From positions 682,001 to 746,000 of the forward strand of contig NC_079234.1 in NCBI RefSeq assembly GCF_028502605.1: 64,000 bases of DNA, in the 5' to 3' direction. The first letter of the stretch is position 1; every line of letters begins with the position of its first letter. Below are positions 34,307 through 47,050 of the stretch, one piece after another. Source of the stretch: Trichoderma breve. Its lineage: Eukaryota > Ascomycota > Sordariomycetes > Hypocreales > Hypocreaceae. Below the pieces are notes generated by a model. It was not told the origin of the DNA. It did not search any database and worked only from the letters and a program-made list of their open reading frames with translations. Both the position numbers and the translations under genes were made by a program.

Positions 34307-35150
34307 TTAGAATTTCTTTGCCCACTTGAGGTCCTTGATATCAGCCGGAGAAGCAACACGCACACGCGAGCTGCGAATCTCCGGGTTGGAAAGGATACCC
34401 TCGTAGTTGGCAGCAAACTCGGAGCTGCTTGTGACGCCGTGCTGTGCAGCATCTTCATCAACTTCGACACGGAACATGAGGTACACCTCGTTCACGCGCA
34501 CATTAGTTTTCTCGTTCTCGCGGGCAGCCGCCGTTGCCATCGAGAATAAAGGACCTTGTGTTATGGCTGGCAGCGCAAAGATGGCCATGTCGCCTTGTGA
34601 TCCCGTGCAGATGGTCCATGTGCTGTCAGGGTGGCCTTGCTCTTGTAAATACTCGATGGTGTCTCGGTACGCAACTGTGGTTTCAAGTATATTAGAAAAT
34701 TGACCTTGAAGCGAAATGAATGGGGGATCTCACAGAAGTTGGCCTCCAAGGACATGTTTATGTTTTTACGAAGCCTCTCAGTAGTAATGCTTTTCAGAGG
34801 AACATTTGTGTATTCACCGCCGACTAAACGAGACAACCGGTATTAGCAAAACGGAAAGTCCAGATTGCATAGCAAAAGGAGAATAACTAACCGCATGTGT
34901 ACACATGTTGGAAGTCTGGTAGTTTACCAGCCTTGACCTGGTCAACAACACTTTTAATTCCAGTGTCAGACGTGGCATCTGCCTCAATAACTTTAATGCC
35001 CTCGGTTGACCCGACGTGTTTGTAGAGCTTCTCAGCCGAGGCTTGATTACGAACGATGGCCAAGACCTGACGCCCAGAGTTCAGAGCACCCTTAACGGCA
35101 GATACACCAATGTTGCCAGTGGCTCCAATTACTAGCACATGCTCGGGCAT
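34307..35150 (-). CDS. NmrA-like NAD(P)-binding protein
   Basis: Three exons (35150-34892, 34823-34734, 34674-34307) give 238 residues. The N-terminus is a Rossmann fold with VLVIGATGNIG (GxxGxxG) and an IVRN turn that should bind NADP. There is no SDR Tyr-x3-Lys pair. This fits the NmrA-like/atypical SDR group, which acts either as a redox sensor or as an isoflavone-reductase-like enzyme. The C-terminal half has the sheet/helix pattern of that group (RVNEVYLMFRVEV). The small size suggests a compact family member. Convergent with the classical SDR gene just upstream. Confidence 0.8.
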
Positions 35151-36169
35151 TGTGTATAAAATTTGGGGGTTAAAGTCAATTGATTGAAGGATGGGTAAGC
35201 TGGCAGGTAATAATGAGAAATTGTGGCGGGCCTTGCTTGATTGAAGTTGTAGCAAAACTTAACGAAATCTACGTGAATATATACTATTCTCCCTTCCCTT
35301 TATACAATCATAACGATTGACGTTTTAGATGGTACGAATTGATGTAGACAAGATGGACAAGTCGGTATTCTTAGCGAGTCCGAGCGCCGAGCAGATTACC
35401 AATACTAGAAGGATTCTCTTGGTTCAAAGCAACCAACGCATCTCGCTGTTGTAGAAAGTGGATACTCGGACAATACGGTTTGGGTCGGGCGGGTAAGTCG
35501 ATCTGACAGTTGAATGGTTCGGTTGCTTAACCCCTGCTTTCGGCCGCCAGGCTCCGGAATCCTTTGTTAGAGCTACCGTCAATGTGATTGATACATGTAT
35601 GTACAGGCGGAGAACTTTCCCCTTGATCAAGGGCAAATAGTATGGACATCAAATGAACTCCGAGGTTGTGCTATATGCAAGGAGTGCAGGAACTCATTTG
35701 TCAGCCTGACAAAGGGACATTTGTGAATGTCTCCGAGTTCAATTCATATGTGCACAAACTCGCGTGGTTCTCTGAACTGTCAAGCCCAAATACCTCTTGA
35801 TTCTTATGCTCCGCATAGCTATAACACACTAAAACATATATTGCTCTTCTAGCTCTAAAACGAGGGTAGTGTCGACTTTCAACTCAAATGTCAGCTCGTG
35901 ATTCACCTTCTAAAAAGACATCAGAACAGATCAAAGTGCTGAACCAAACAACAGCTTCAAGCCACCAACAATGTGTTTGAGGATCTCGATTATCACAAAC
36001 CCAACAATGAAGAAAAGGAAGATGCGTATCCGAGTATACACAAGGATTAAGACTGATCTTGACTCTGTTGATGTTCCTGGCAACTCTAATGGCTATGATA
36101 GATCTGGTGAACACTTCTAACATCGTTTCCTTATGGTTCATCTCTAGTAATATGTTTGCCAACATGATA

Positions 36170-36596
36170 TCTACAACAGGACATCGCGGCTACGGCAATT
36201 CTTAGAATTACAGCGATTTCCGCAAGTTGGACGACATTGGCTGATGCAGTGAGATCATTTTCATCACCGTTGATGTCAGGTCGCTCCTCAATGGCAAACT
36301 TTACAAATATTCTTTTGGGGTCGTTTTGTCTACGTCGGCTGCGTACCCCAACATCTAGTCGCCTACCCGGCTCCGAACAGTATTGCTCTCATTATGGAGC
36401 GCGCCGTTCATGTCTAGAGTGTTGAGGCCGAGCCCGATTACCGTCACATTCTTATTTGCTCTAAAAATTGGCAGTGCCTTGTTCTATATCCCCTATGTTG
36501 GCTCGGATCTTGTCCAGTACATCATCCCACAGATCACCCTCGGGTCCAGCATTAGTCTCGACGACCAAATTCCTATTACTGTAGGCTACGTAAAAG
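36170..36596 (-). pseudogene. Possible decayed coding relic, unknown family
   Basis: Read on the minus strand, three adjacent blocks in shifting frames have protein-like composition: one including NLVVETNAGPEGDLWDDVLD, a second with VTVIGLGLNTLDMNG, and a third with RIFVKFAIEERPDING and VVQLAEIAVILRIAVAA. Stop codons and frame changes separate them, and no splice sites join them cleanly. This suggests a gene fragment or old repeat broken by indels and point changes. The source family was not recognised. Chance is not excluded. Confidence 0.28.
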
Positions 36597-38411
36597 TATA
36601 GTATTTTGTAGTTTGAGAAATCTTAACCACTTTTTAAATCGCCAGTCATTGCTGTTTATCAAGCGATCAGTGTAGTATGGTATTATTGTCATAATTAATC
36701 TTTTGCCAGCTATTATTTGGAACGTTTGGAAATCCTCTCCCGCTTTCAGGGCGGCCTCGTTTTTATCTCCGTCGTTTATGCAAATTGAGCCAATGACTTA
36801 GGTATTGCTGTCCAGCATTATCATCAATACTTCTTAGAGAATTGAAGTTTATTGGTATGAGATTTAAATATGTGTGACTGCATCTAACCTGTAGGGATAG
36901 TGCAATGACAGATCGCCTATTTTAATGCTAGCGAGTTCATGTACTCAAATTGCACTAGTAATGATTTCTTGGTATGCATATACTCACGACAACAACGAAG
37001 CTGAGATTGGCAAGTGAAATTTTCTTTTCTATTTCGCCACCAATATATTCGAATGTGGTTGCTGATACGAGAATGTTTCCCATGAATGCTACCGCACTTG
37101 ATTGATATGAACATACCCTAGAAGATGGTAGGCGATATAGGTTTTTTGACGCAGCCAAGACCTGCCATTGCCACCGGGAATTAAATTGGGAAGCGAGCGG
37201 GATTGGAATTGACCATTGTTCCCGTGTTTCTGTTTTTAGCCGGGCGTCCAGACTCTTCTTTACTTTCTTTTCAGCTGTTCCCACCATCCAAAGCTGTTCA
37301 GCTGTTCGGCTGGGGCATGGAGTATGTGTAACATAGAAATATCTGAACCGTGCTGGTTGTCTGTGCTGAGCGCCGGATCACGATGGTGATATTCCAAAAT
37401 TGGCATTCTTCTCTTTTGCCGGAAAAAGATGAGAGAGCCATGGTAATATCCTGCGCGCCACCAATAAAAGCCATGATAACAATCTTCCGACCACGTGGGC
37501 CCAGGTTGAGGCAGGGGTTTGCAATCTCACCTGCGCGCTTCCAGGGTGGAAAGTTATTGAGAGAGATATTATCGGAGAAGTGTTACCTAGTTGCATACAC
37601 GGACCTGCATTCAATATTCTCAGATTAAGAGATTCCAGACCTTGGTTACCAAATTTGGCAGCGGCATGTTGGGGGCGCAAGCAGCCTCAGCTGGGAATCC
37701 CAAGGGCGAGATTGCCTCAATGGTGAACTTGCGGTTCAGCTGAAGGGGAAACAGTATGTGCGGCGGGATGGCGGCTATTGATATTGATTGTGCCGCCAAA
37801 TATTGATTGCTGACTGATTGTGTGAGCGGCGGTGGAAATTAATCCTGGTGAGGCGTTTGGGAGAGTGCCGGGGAGCGGGAAGAAGCTGAAATCGCGATGC
37901 TTCCCGTCTTTTTTCGGTCCACGGTAATGTTCATGTTTCTAGTGCAAGTAGTATTTCAAGGATTATATTTATCTGAAATCCTAGAATAGAATTGTACAGC
38001 ACTGCGTATGTACAGTGGATGCGTGATAAATCCAGCTTGGCTTGTACAAAGGATGGATCGGCGAACCTGAATGATGCATCTAAACATGCTTCTTTGTCCA
38101 CTGTGGGACCCCCTGGCACGAACTCTTTGCGCCTTGATTACATCCACTCGTGTACATGGATGTTATCTGTCTTGCTTGTTCTGCCGTTGTCACCACCTAT
38201 TCGTCTGTAGTCCATTGTCTCATAGCTGCATCTATCCATGATTCACCCTTCCATTGTTCTCTACAGTACCACTACGACAGCTTGGCATCCATGCGGCTCT
38301 ACTGCATGCCTACAGCATCAAATGTCTTGGACCTTGAGATCGATTTAATGTCCACGCTGCATGTTCACTAAATGCCTGGCACCTTTGTGCCGCATGCGCC
38401 ACCGAGCTTGC

Positions 38412-39053
38412 AGGGGTCAGATGCTGTCAGGCACCCGCTATTAGAGCGCGGATGGCTCTGATTAGAGCACTGACAGGCCTGACGCCAGGCCCTATGCGGC
38501 TACTGCTCTGGTCATGGCGTCTTGCAAAGGTCCCGATGTCCTCGGGCAGTGTTTAGCTTACGCACGTTCTCTTCTTTGCTCCCCGGAAGCCAAACTCGAC
38601 CTTGAATCTCTACGCTGCGGAGACTTGCTGAACCCCCTGGCTCGTTATCATTTCCAGATGGACCGGCACACGGCGAGAGTGGGATTGGGCTCGTGCGTTC
38701 AATGTTTCCAGCTGGCTTCGGGCTGCCTCTGCTGAGAGGGTCTGCCGTCAAGGTCTGCCGTCTACGTCGCACCGATGGCTAACGCTTCCAATATTGCCAG
38801 CATCGTCGAGCCGCGTCTCCACTGGCAAAGGTGCAAAGCAGGGGACCGGATAAGATGGCAAGATGCCGAGTATAGACCCTGCGGCTCGATGGCACTTTTC
38901 GCCCTCTCATCCCCTGGTCGAGATCCCCTGGTCAGGCAGCGTGGTTCAGCTTTTGGTGACCCGAAACCCGGTATCAACTGCTTGGCGCTGAACTATCCAT
39001 GGACGGCTTGGTTATCGATCGTTTCGTTTCCTTAAGAGGAGCGAGTCTCCCCT
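38412..39053. promoter_or_regulatory. Cluster of six STRE elements upstream of the WSC gene
   Basis: CCCCT/AGGGG pentamers (stress response element) occur at 38412-38416, 38434-38438 of the next hundred (38634-38638), 38840-38844, 38911-38915, 38925-38929 and 39049-39053. Two of them sit in an 11-nt direct repeat, ATCCCCTGGTC (38909 and 38923). About 1.3 such pentamers would be expected by chance in 650 nt on both strands at equal base composition. Bound in fungi by Msn2/Seb1-type zinc-finger factors. Confidence 0.5.
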
Positions 39054-39110
39054 GCTTTGCTTGTTGTTAACCATCAACAACTTCTTGTCCTATCGTTGAG
39101 ACTTGCAGCA

Positions 39111-42100
39111 ATGGGACTGGCTGTGCTGTTCATCACGGCCTTTATCGGCCTGGCCAAAGGCCTGGCTTCGACCGATACCATCACTTGGGGTGGTGACAAT
39201 TCCAGAACTGGATACCAGACGTAGGATAAATCCCTTATTCGTATTGAATCCGTGCAGCAGCTAATGTGCAAACAGCAACCACAACATGGATCCTTCCGTC
39301 GTTGGGAGTTCTTCATTTGGTCAATTGTTCCAAACTCGACTTCCTGGCACCTATGCCGGTTCTGCCGAACAAATCTTTTCTCAGCCTCTCGTCTATACGC
39401 CCAGCGGCGGGACTAAGCAGTATGTGTATATAGCTACACAACAGAACAATATTTACAAGCTCGACGCAAAGACGGGCGACATTGTTGCCTCCAGAAATCT
39501 TCACATCCCTTTCTTGGCTGCAGACCTTGATGGATGCGTTGACATCAACCCCAATATTGGAATCACGGCAACGGGTGTGATTGACCCTGATACCGATACC
39601 ATCTACTACACCTCAAAGACATATGTCGACCAAACCGCATTGGGTGTACCGCAGGGTCGTGATGCTGGCCGATACTTTTTTCACGCGTTAGACGCCAATG
39701 ATCTCAGCGAGCGGCCCAACTTTCCAGTTCCTCTTGATGGCATTATTGCCCGCAACAACGACTTGCGAATGTTCACTGGTGGAATTCACCTCCAACGAAC
39801 CGCGTTGCTTCATAGCGGCCAGTTTATCTACGGTGGGTTTGCGTCACATTGCGTCCAGTACAATTTCACCGGCTGGATCATGGGCTGGGACAAGACTACC
39901 GGCAAGGTGGTTGAGCACTACGCCATGGAAGGCAAGGGCGTTGCAAACGATATCAAAGGTGCTGGCGTTTGGATGTCTGGCGGAGGCATTGCTTCTGATG
40001 ACGCTGGCTCTATTTGGTACGCGACTGGAAACGGCTACGCGTCTCAACTAGCCAATGTTCCTGTCAAGGGCTTCAATCCTCCCACGTCGTTGGAAGAGGC
40101 TGCTGTTCACATGACAATTAACTCAAACGGTAGTCTGAGTCTGGTGGATTTCTTCATGCCATGGGAGAAACAGGCTTTGGACGGCGCCGATAAAGATCTC
40201 GGCACTAGTCCTCTCGAGATCCTGCCGAGTGAATTCGCTTGTGGCGATGTAAAGCGCATCGGTGTTGTTACTGGCAAAAGTGGCAAGACATACTGGCTGA
40301 ATTTGGACAACTTGGGTGGCTACAGAAACGGGCCCAACAATTTGGATGATGCTATTCAAGTCTACCAGAACGACAACTCCGTCTATGCTGGCGCCGGTGT
40401 CTATCCTCTAGAAGGCGGCTACATCTACATCAACGTTATTCAACACCCGTCCAATGTCTTCAAGTTTTCATGTACCGATGGCGTTCCTTCGTTTACCAAA
40501 GTTGCCACGACTCCGGAAACGAATGCCTACATCCTCGGCGTCAGCCATGGAACCACCACATCCCTCAACGGTCAGCCAGGAACTGGTCTTCTCTGGGTGA
40601 CAGATGTTCAAGGTTTGAATCTCCGCATCTACGACGCCGTCCCCAAAAATGGACTGCTCAACATGATCAATTCGTTCAACATCCCTGGCGTCATGAAGTT
40701 CACCCGACCTGTCTTTGGAGATGCCATTGTGTACGTTGGTACCAACCAGGGCCTTTTCTATGGTTTCGGATCGCCCGTTAACGCACCTCTCAACTGCACA
40801 TCCCCTGTTGCATTTGGCAATGTTGACTTGAAAACATCTAGCGCTTCCCAGTCTGTTGAATGCACGGCCCTGATTGACGTTACCGTTACTGGTGTTGGGC
40901 TTGACTCTACCAAAGACTTTAGCATATCCGGTCTTCCCAATACACCTCTCCAGTTAGCAGAAGGGGAGTCCTTTACTATCCAAGCCAAGTTCAGCCCTAC
41001 CGTCGTCGGACTCATTTCAAACGATATTGTCGTTAACACCACGAATGGTGTTGGCGGCTACAGCCCTAATACCCACGCCCGACTGACTGGAACTGGCCAA
41101 AGCCCTGGTCCTCTACTATCTGCCGCCCCAACCACGATTACCTTCCAAGGTGTTGTTACTGGGCAGGACCCTGACGGCATTACGGAAACTCTGATACTCA
41201 ACAATCTTGGAAATGGACCTCTGACTATCCAGAGCGTTCAATATTCATCAACTAGTTCCTCTGGCCCTTGGCAAACATGGAATGGATCGGGCAATTTGAC
41301 AGTCGGCAAGTTTACTTTCCAAAAGATGCCTACTTCTCTCGGACCTCAATCGAGTGCTGCTATCCAAATTCAGTTTGATGGCTCTGAAAGTGGTACTTTC
41401 TCCGGCTTTGTCACGTTTGTATCCAACGGTGGCAACCAAACTGTTTCTATCGCTGGTTCTTCCGGCCCTGCTGCCGTTGCACTGCTTGAGTTTCAGACCC
41501 CAGATGAGTCTGGTTGGACAAAATATGTCAATGGCACTCCCTTTACTTTTGGAAATGTTACCCAGAACAACGGTCGCTCGCTCAAGTTCCGCATTACCAA
41601 CAATGCAACAAAGGGCGGCGTCAACCTGTCCCTTACCGTTTCAAAGCCACCTTTTGGCGTCGCCGGTCTCATTCGAGCCATCAACCAGGTAGACCTTGCA
41701 GAGGGAACATCTTTGGCTCCAGGAGAGAGTGCGAACGCCACCCTCACCTGTACCGTCCCCAAATCCCAGTGGGATGTCGATCCTTACAACGGCACTGCAC
41801 AATGGACTTTGAACACCAATGACCCGAACCTTGGAAAGCAGTTTATACAGTTCTTTTGTCAGGCTGTGTCAGAGCAGGCTCCCCCTCTGCTGCCCAACAG
41901 CGACCAGAGCCGATACCGATATATTGGATGCTACAAGGAGAACAACCCAGGCCGCCAACTTTCCAACCAGCTTTACGGAAGTGATGACAGCACCAACGCC
42001 ATGTGTGTCTCTGCATGCGCTGATAAGAACTATGCCTACTGCGGCACTCAATACCATACAGAGTGCTGGGGAGGCAACACCATTCCCAATCTCAAGGTGG

Positions 42101-43930
42101 ACGACTCTAACTGTAATTACTACTGCGGTGGAGATATCAATCAGGTGTGCGGTGGAAACGGCGATGGCACTGCGGCGTATATCTCTGTTTTTGCCGATGC
42201 CCTTCAACCGGGAGATGGCTCTACGAATCCTCCGCCACCAACCGGAGGCCCTGTTGTGAATCCCGGCGTTGATGGCTATGCTAGCATTGGATGCTACACT
42301 GAAGCCACCGACGCGCGTGCTCTTCCTTACGAAGTGGACACTGATAAGCGGACTGTGGCTCAATGTGTTGACGCCTGTAAAGTTGGTCATTACACTTATG
42401 CCGGTGTTGAATATGGGGGCGAGGTGAGTCATATGAACAACGCCAACTTTAGGTTGTGAGTTTGCTAACTTTGTGTCGTAGTGCTGGTGCGGTGATTCCT
42501 TTGGCGATGGGGCGGTTTCTGCTCCCATCACAGATTGTGCAATGACTTGCAATGATAATTCTACCGAATATTGTGGCGGCCCGAATCGTCTTAACGTATA
42601 TAAACTCGACACTACTGCTGTGTCTACGACGGTTTCTACCACTGTTGGTACAGCCACCTCTCCTCCGGCCGAAAGCACCACTACTTCTCCCCCTGACGAG
42701 GGCACAACCACTTCTCCTCCAGATGAGAGTACCACGGCAATTGCAACTACAACGAGTGTTTCTTCCAGCAGCCCGACACCCACTGGTCCGGTTGTTAATC
42801 CTGGCCAAGATGGCTACAAAAGCATTGGATGTTATACCGAAGCGACAGACGCTCGAGCTCTTGCCAATTTCATCGAGACAGCCAACCAAACGGTCGCGGA
42901 CTGTCTGCAGGTGTGCAAGGCGGACGGCTATACCTATGCTGGCCTTGAATATGGCGGAGAATGTTGGTGCGATAATTCATTTGGCAAGGGATCCGTTCCC
43001 GCACCTATCGAGGACTGCAGCATGACTTGTAACGGCAACTCGACAGAGTATTGCGGTGGTCCGAACAGGCTCAATGTGTACCAGCTCAAGAAGTTGGCCA
43101 CCACAACCTCTGTGCCCGCAACTACTGTGCCTGCGACCACTGCCTCTGCGAGTTCATCAGCAACAGCCATTGCAACTCCTACTGGCCCCGCGATCAAAAA
43201 ATCCGTCAGAGGTTACACATACCAGGGATGCTGGGAGGAGCCGCCTAATGATCGAGCCATCATTGAGCAGATGTATGCTAACGACTCGATGACACTCGAG
43301 TCTTGCGCCGATTTCTGCAAAGGCTTCACTTACTTTGGCACTGAGTACGGTAGAGAATGCTACTGTGGTAATGTCTTGAAGGAAGGCAGCCAAAAGGCCG
43401 CTAATCAAGATGACTGCTCGTTTCTTTGCGCTGGTAACGACAAGGAATACTGCGGCGCTGGGTCCAGACTCGAACTGTACAAGCTCTTAACGAATGCTAC
43501 AACAACCGCAACACCATCCAGCAGTCCAACGGCGCCTAGTGAACCATCTAGCACCCCGACAACGCCTAGTGGTATTACAGACCCCGTCATCTTCCAGGGC
43601 AACAAGAACTTTACCTTTTATGGATGTTTCTCAGAGCCTTCGGCAGGTAAGCTGATGGACAACCAAGCTTACAACAACGACACAACCATGACACCTCAGG
43701 TCTGCTTCTCTCACTGTGCGCAGTACAAGTACGCTGGTGTCGAGTATGGCCAAGAGTGTTGGTGTGGCGACACTCTGGATCTTGCAGGCTGGGAAGACTC
43801 TACGCCAGGCAAGAATGTGACGGTTGACGAGTGTAATGTTGTGTGCCCTGGAAACTCTACGGAATACTGTGGTGCTGGAAATAGGCTGCAGCTGTATGTG
43901 AAGAAGACGGCTGTTAGTCGACGATGGTGA
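39111..43930 (+). CDS. Secreted quinoprotein-like protein with five WSC domains
   Basis: Three exons (39111-39220, 39276-42423, 42482-43930) give 1568 residues. A signal peptide covers residues 1 to about 20 (MGLAVLFITAFIGLAKG). Residues about 25-540 form a PQQ-type (quinoprotein-like) beta-propeller: TWGGDNSRTGYQ at the start, repeated YxATxxNNIYKLDAKTG-like blades and WYATGNGY. Two or three Ig-like, HYDIN/choice-of-anchor-type domains follow (about 545-890; TGVGLDS, FSPTVVG, LTGTGQSPG). Five Cys-rich WSC carbohydrate-binding domains then start at about 916, 1036, 1196, 1330 and 1462, separated by Ser/Thr/Pro linkers. The C-terminus has no membrane helix or GPI signal. It is probably an extracellular, cell-wall-binding protein. 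The propeller lacks an assigned substrate, so enzymatic activity is open. Confidence 0.9.
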
Positions 43931-44304
43931 ATGTGAGTATGAAAGCAGAGGGTATGATGTGAGACTGAGCATTTGGTCATGTAATACATATAGCGTCTTT
44001 TTCCTGCGTGGTACTTTCTACGGGTAATGGTTTGGATATACACGATGATGGCGAAAAATATGAGAAAATGGATTACTTGTACTTGTAATATAAATAAATT
44101 TCTAGAGAAGGATATTAAACTGCAATGCTTCATTCTGAATTTGTAGACGTTGCAATCCGAGGTCATGACAGCATCGGTTTTCCTTCCTCCTCAGTCCCAT
44201 ATTGTCATTATTTTAAACCAACATCCCATCTTGAAGTCGTTAGATCATAAATGAGTAAAGTGATTTATATCTCCCATCGTTGTGATGCAAATCCCATCAA
44301 CAGT
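43931..44304. other. Convergent 3' spacer
   Basis: AT-rich spacer between the WSC gene (+) and the DUF427 gene (-). No gene seen. Confidence 0.5.
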
Positions 44305-45288
44305 TTACTCCACCTTCTTGCCATCCAAAAAGATTTCCACCTTTTCATTATAAAACGATACGAGTCCAGCAATAGCCGCACTCTCATGAAGAGTCGACTT
44401 ATAATACCAAATAATGTCCTTGTACTCCTTTCCATCAAGAACAACGTCGTAGTACTCGGCGGTTCCCTTGTAGGGGCAGTAAGTGGTAGTTGTGCTGGGG
44501 CGGAGGATGGCGGGATCGACGGCGCCGAGGGGCAGGTAGTAGCGGACCCGGAGGCCGGTCTCGTGGAGGTGGTTCGCGAAGGAGGCCTTTGCGACGGTCT
44601 TGCCGGCGATGCGGACCTCGATGGGGCGGGTGGAGGGGAGGATGTCGATGCGCTTGAAGGGGTCTTTGGGGTGGCCGTAGATGGGGAGGTCTTCTTCGAG
44701 CCAGGTGTCTTTTTAACGGAAGATGAATGTTAGTATATGTAGGATGAGAATTTAAGAGGGAAAAGCGAAGATACGAAGCAAAACTCACCCGCTGCTGCAA
44801 ACTCTATCCTCACCAGCCCTGCGAGTTCTCCCCAGCTGCTGTCGAATCTCACCACCCGGTTCGTCGTCTTCGTAGGGATGCCGTCTTTCCCGGCGACGGT
44901 GAGTTCGGCGACGGCAACTCGTGCTGAGGCATCGGCCTCGCCTTTGACGGGCTGGACATCTTTGAGGGTTGCGTTCTTGATTTCGGATTCGGGGACGTAG
45001 TAATGAGGGTAGTAATCGTGTTCCCAGACGAGGGCGGCGCTGGTGGTGTCGACGATGACGACGTGGTTGAAGACGATGCGGATGCGGCGAGGCGTGGGGA
45101 GGACCTTGTTGGGGCCTTGTTTGAGGAGGTGGGTTGCGAGCTCAGAGAGGCTGTATGGGAGGAGTTAAGAGTTAGCTGGTGATTGAATGTGAAGAGTTGT
45201 GTTGGTGATGGGGATGGTGAGGTTAGAGGTTAGAGGTGAGAATGTAAGCAGTGACATACTCTGATCCGGAAGCTCCAGGAAGAGGCAT
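44305..45288 (-). CDS. DUF427 domain protein (two copies)
   Basis: Three exons (45288-45260, 45150-44789, 44708-44305) give 264 residues. The fold appears twice: an N-terminal half with RIRIVFNHVVIVDT and HDYYPHYYVPE, and a C-terminal half with RPIEVRIAGKTVAKA, LRVRYYLPLGAVD, then the hallmark TTYCPYKGTAEYYDV and IIWYYKSTLHES. These are classic DUF427 motifs. The biochemical role of the domain is not established; it is common in fungi and actinobacteria. There is no signal peptide or membrane segment, so it is probably cytosolic. The 29-nt first exon is supported by the GTATGT donor and the fit of frame. Confidence 0.88.
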
Positions 45289-47050
45289 GATGGCAGCAAA
45301 TATGTATTGATGATGATTTATTTACAGATTCTGGGGGTATAAGATTGAGATAATGGTAACAAGGACAATGAAGAGACGTGACGTGCAACAGCGCCATCTA
45401 TATAGAAAATCCAGGGCCCAGGATTTTAAAGTTGCGTGACAGGACTACTAGCTACAGTACACATTGTGTCATTCCAGCCTTCAAAGGGTTTGTCAGTATG
45501 CGATAGCTAAGCATCAAAGTGCGAGACCCCGCAAGCTCGCTATATGGAGGCGCATGACGCCATGGGCTAGGGCAGCAGTTGCGAGATTCGGAAATAGTTG
45601 CAGAGATGTGGTAATTGGTACCGATAGTGAGTATAAATAATGGCTGTATGTGTGTGTGTGAGGGGGAAATGCAGCTGGGTTTTGGGGGGATTCGGCTGTC
45701 GCTTTGGCTACATGTATGTTGGTTGTAGAGCAACAGGCATCATGAGAGACTTGAAGCTCAAACAATGCTGATATTGATCAAACAGCCATCGAAGTTCACT
45801 TGATGCTGTCAAATTGATGGATCACCAATTCAAACTCCCACAGATGCAGCGCATCAAACAGACTCTATGATTCCAAAATTCGTCTCTCAAGAAGATGCTC
45901 TCAGCTCGATCTGGCTGTCCAGCATCCCAGAGATGGCAGTCGGCGGGCATGACTCAGAACCAAAATAAATCTCCGGCAGTGGCTGCAGGTGCACCATTTA
46001 CCAGATTTGGAGACTCCTGTGCCGCGTTTGCTGACTGAGATTTGGAATCATATTTCTCGAACCTATTCATGGTGAATAATCCAAACTGCAGGAATTTCCG
46101 TACTATTACTTTGTTTTGCCAGAGTTGAAACTTAAAGAGTGACTGGATTTAACTCGGGCCTGAAATCATCCGGACCGCAGCGGGTTCAATTCTTCAGCAT
46201 CCCATCTTTCTGGTCTGTGCAGCAGCGGTTTCCACCCTCTCCGGCACAATGGAAGACTTGTGACGATCGGATCTTCAATCGTCTTTATGCCGCCCCAAAG
46301 GCACAGAGAAGCTCTCTCATTGCTTTGCTTTGCTTTTGCTTGTGCCGAGCTGCTGCTTCAAACTTGGACCGAAGCCACCCGCGCGTTTGGGATTTGAACT
46401 CCCCGAAATGACGAATCCTTGCCGAGGCCCTTTTCTGCCCATCACATCCATCGCATCATTGCAGAACGCAGAACTAGCGCGGCAGCCGATTCGAATCGTG
46501 TTACGCATCTAAATGACACCGGCTAGACAGATTGTGCTATGCCGTTCGAGGAACTGTCCAGCAAGGGCCAGCCCAACAAAATGGCAAGACGGTGCGAATA
46601 GTTGAGGCCCCGCTGGCGATGAGCCGCCAATGCGGAGTTCCGAGAAGGTAAGCCAATGCAGCGGATTGGAAGAGTATTAGCAGCGTCTTTTAAGTTATTC
46701 GAGCTAATACTGTAGAGCTACAGGGCAGTTGTGTCTGTTACTGGTAGTGATAGGACGAGATAGGATAGGAAATACGGTACGGAGTAGAGCAACGTTGCTG
46801 TGACTCTGTCCCTGTTCCTCTCTGTTCCTCCCCGGGCCGAGTCTGACGCCTCTGATTTACAGTACATACAGCTGGGATCCGCAGCTCGGCAAGCTCAAGT
46901 GCGCATCTCTCAACCGAAGCCAATCAATCATCCCTCCCGTTGAAACTAGCTCCGAGTTCGTTCTGTCGCTATAGCCGGAGTGTTGTCTCAGCTGTTGCTC
47001 TTCAATCCTCACAGCCAGCAACTCCAAAAACACAACCCATCACAGCAGCA
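45289..47050. promoter_or_regulatory. Divergent intergenic region upstream of bioB
   Basis: About 1.8 kb without a gene, between the DUF427 gene (-) and biotin synthase (+). A TGACTCA (AP-1/Gcn4-type) site lies at 45950-45956. The last ~120 nt are the CA-rich leader of bioB. Confidence 0.45.

Larger units (their letters stand above)
35151..39110. other. Large gene-poor AT-rich region
   Basis: About 4 kb with no intact gene. It holds a possible broken coding relic at 36170-36596 (listed separately). The last 700 nt form the promoter of the WSC gene. The remaining frames are short and overlap. Confidence 0.5.

Noticed and set aside
32309..39110. Intact transposon
   Set aside because: No terminal inverted or long direct repeats, no transposase or reverse-transcriptase motif seen; only a minisatellite and a possible relic.
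41869..42783. 304-residue minus-strand frame inside the WSC gene
   Set aside because: Antisense of repetitive WSC and linker sequence; composition (Val/Ala/Thr runs) mirrors the sense repeats.
46940..47050. Upstream in-frame extension of biotin synthase
   Set aside because: It would start at a non-ATG codon, and the mitochondrial presequence begins naturally at the ATG at 47051.
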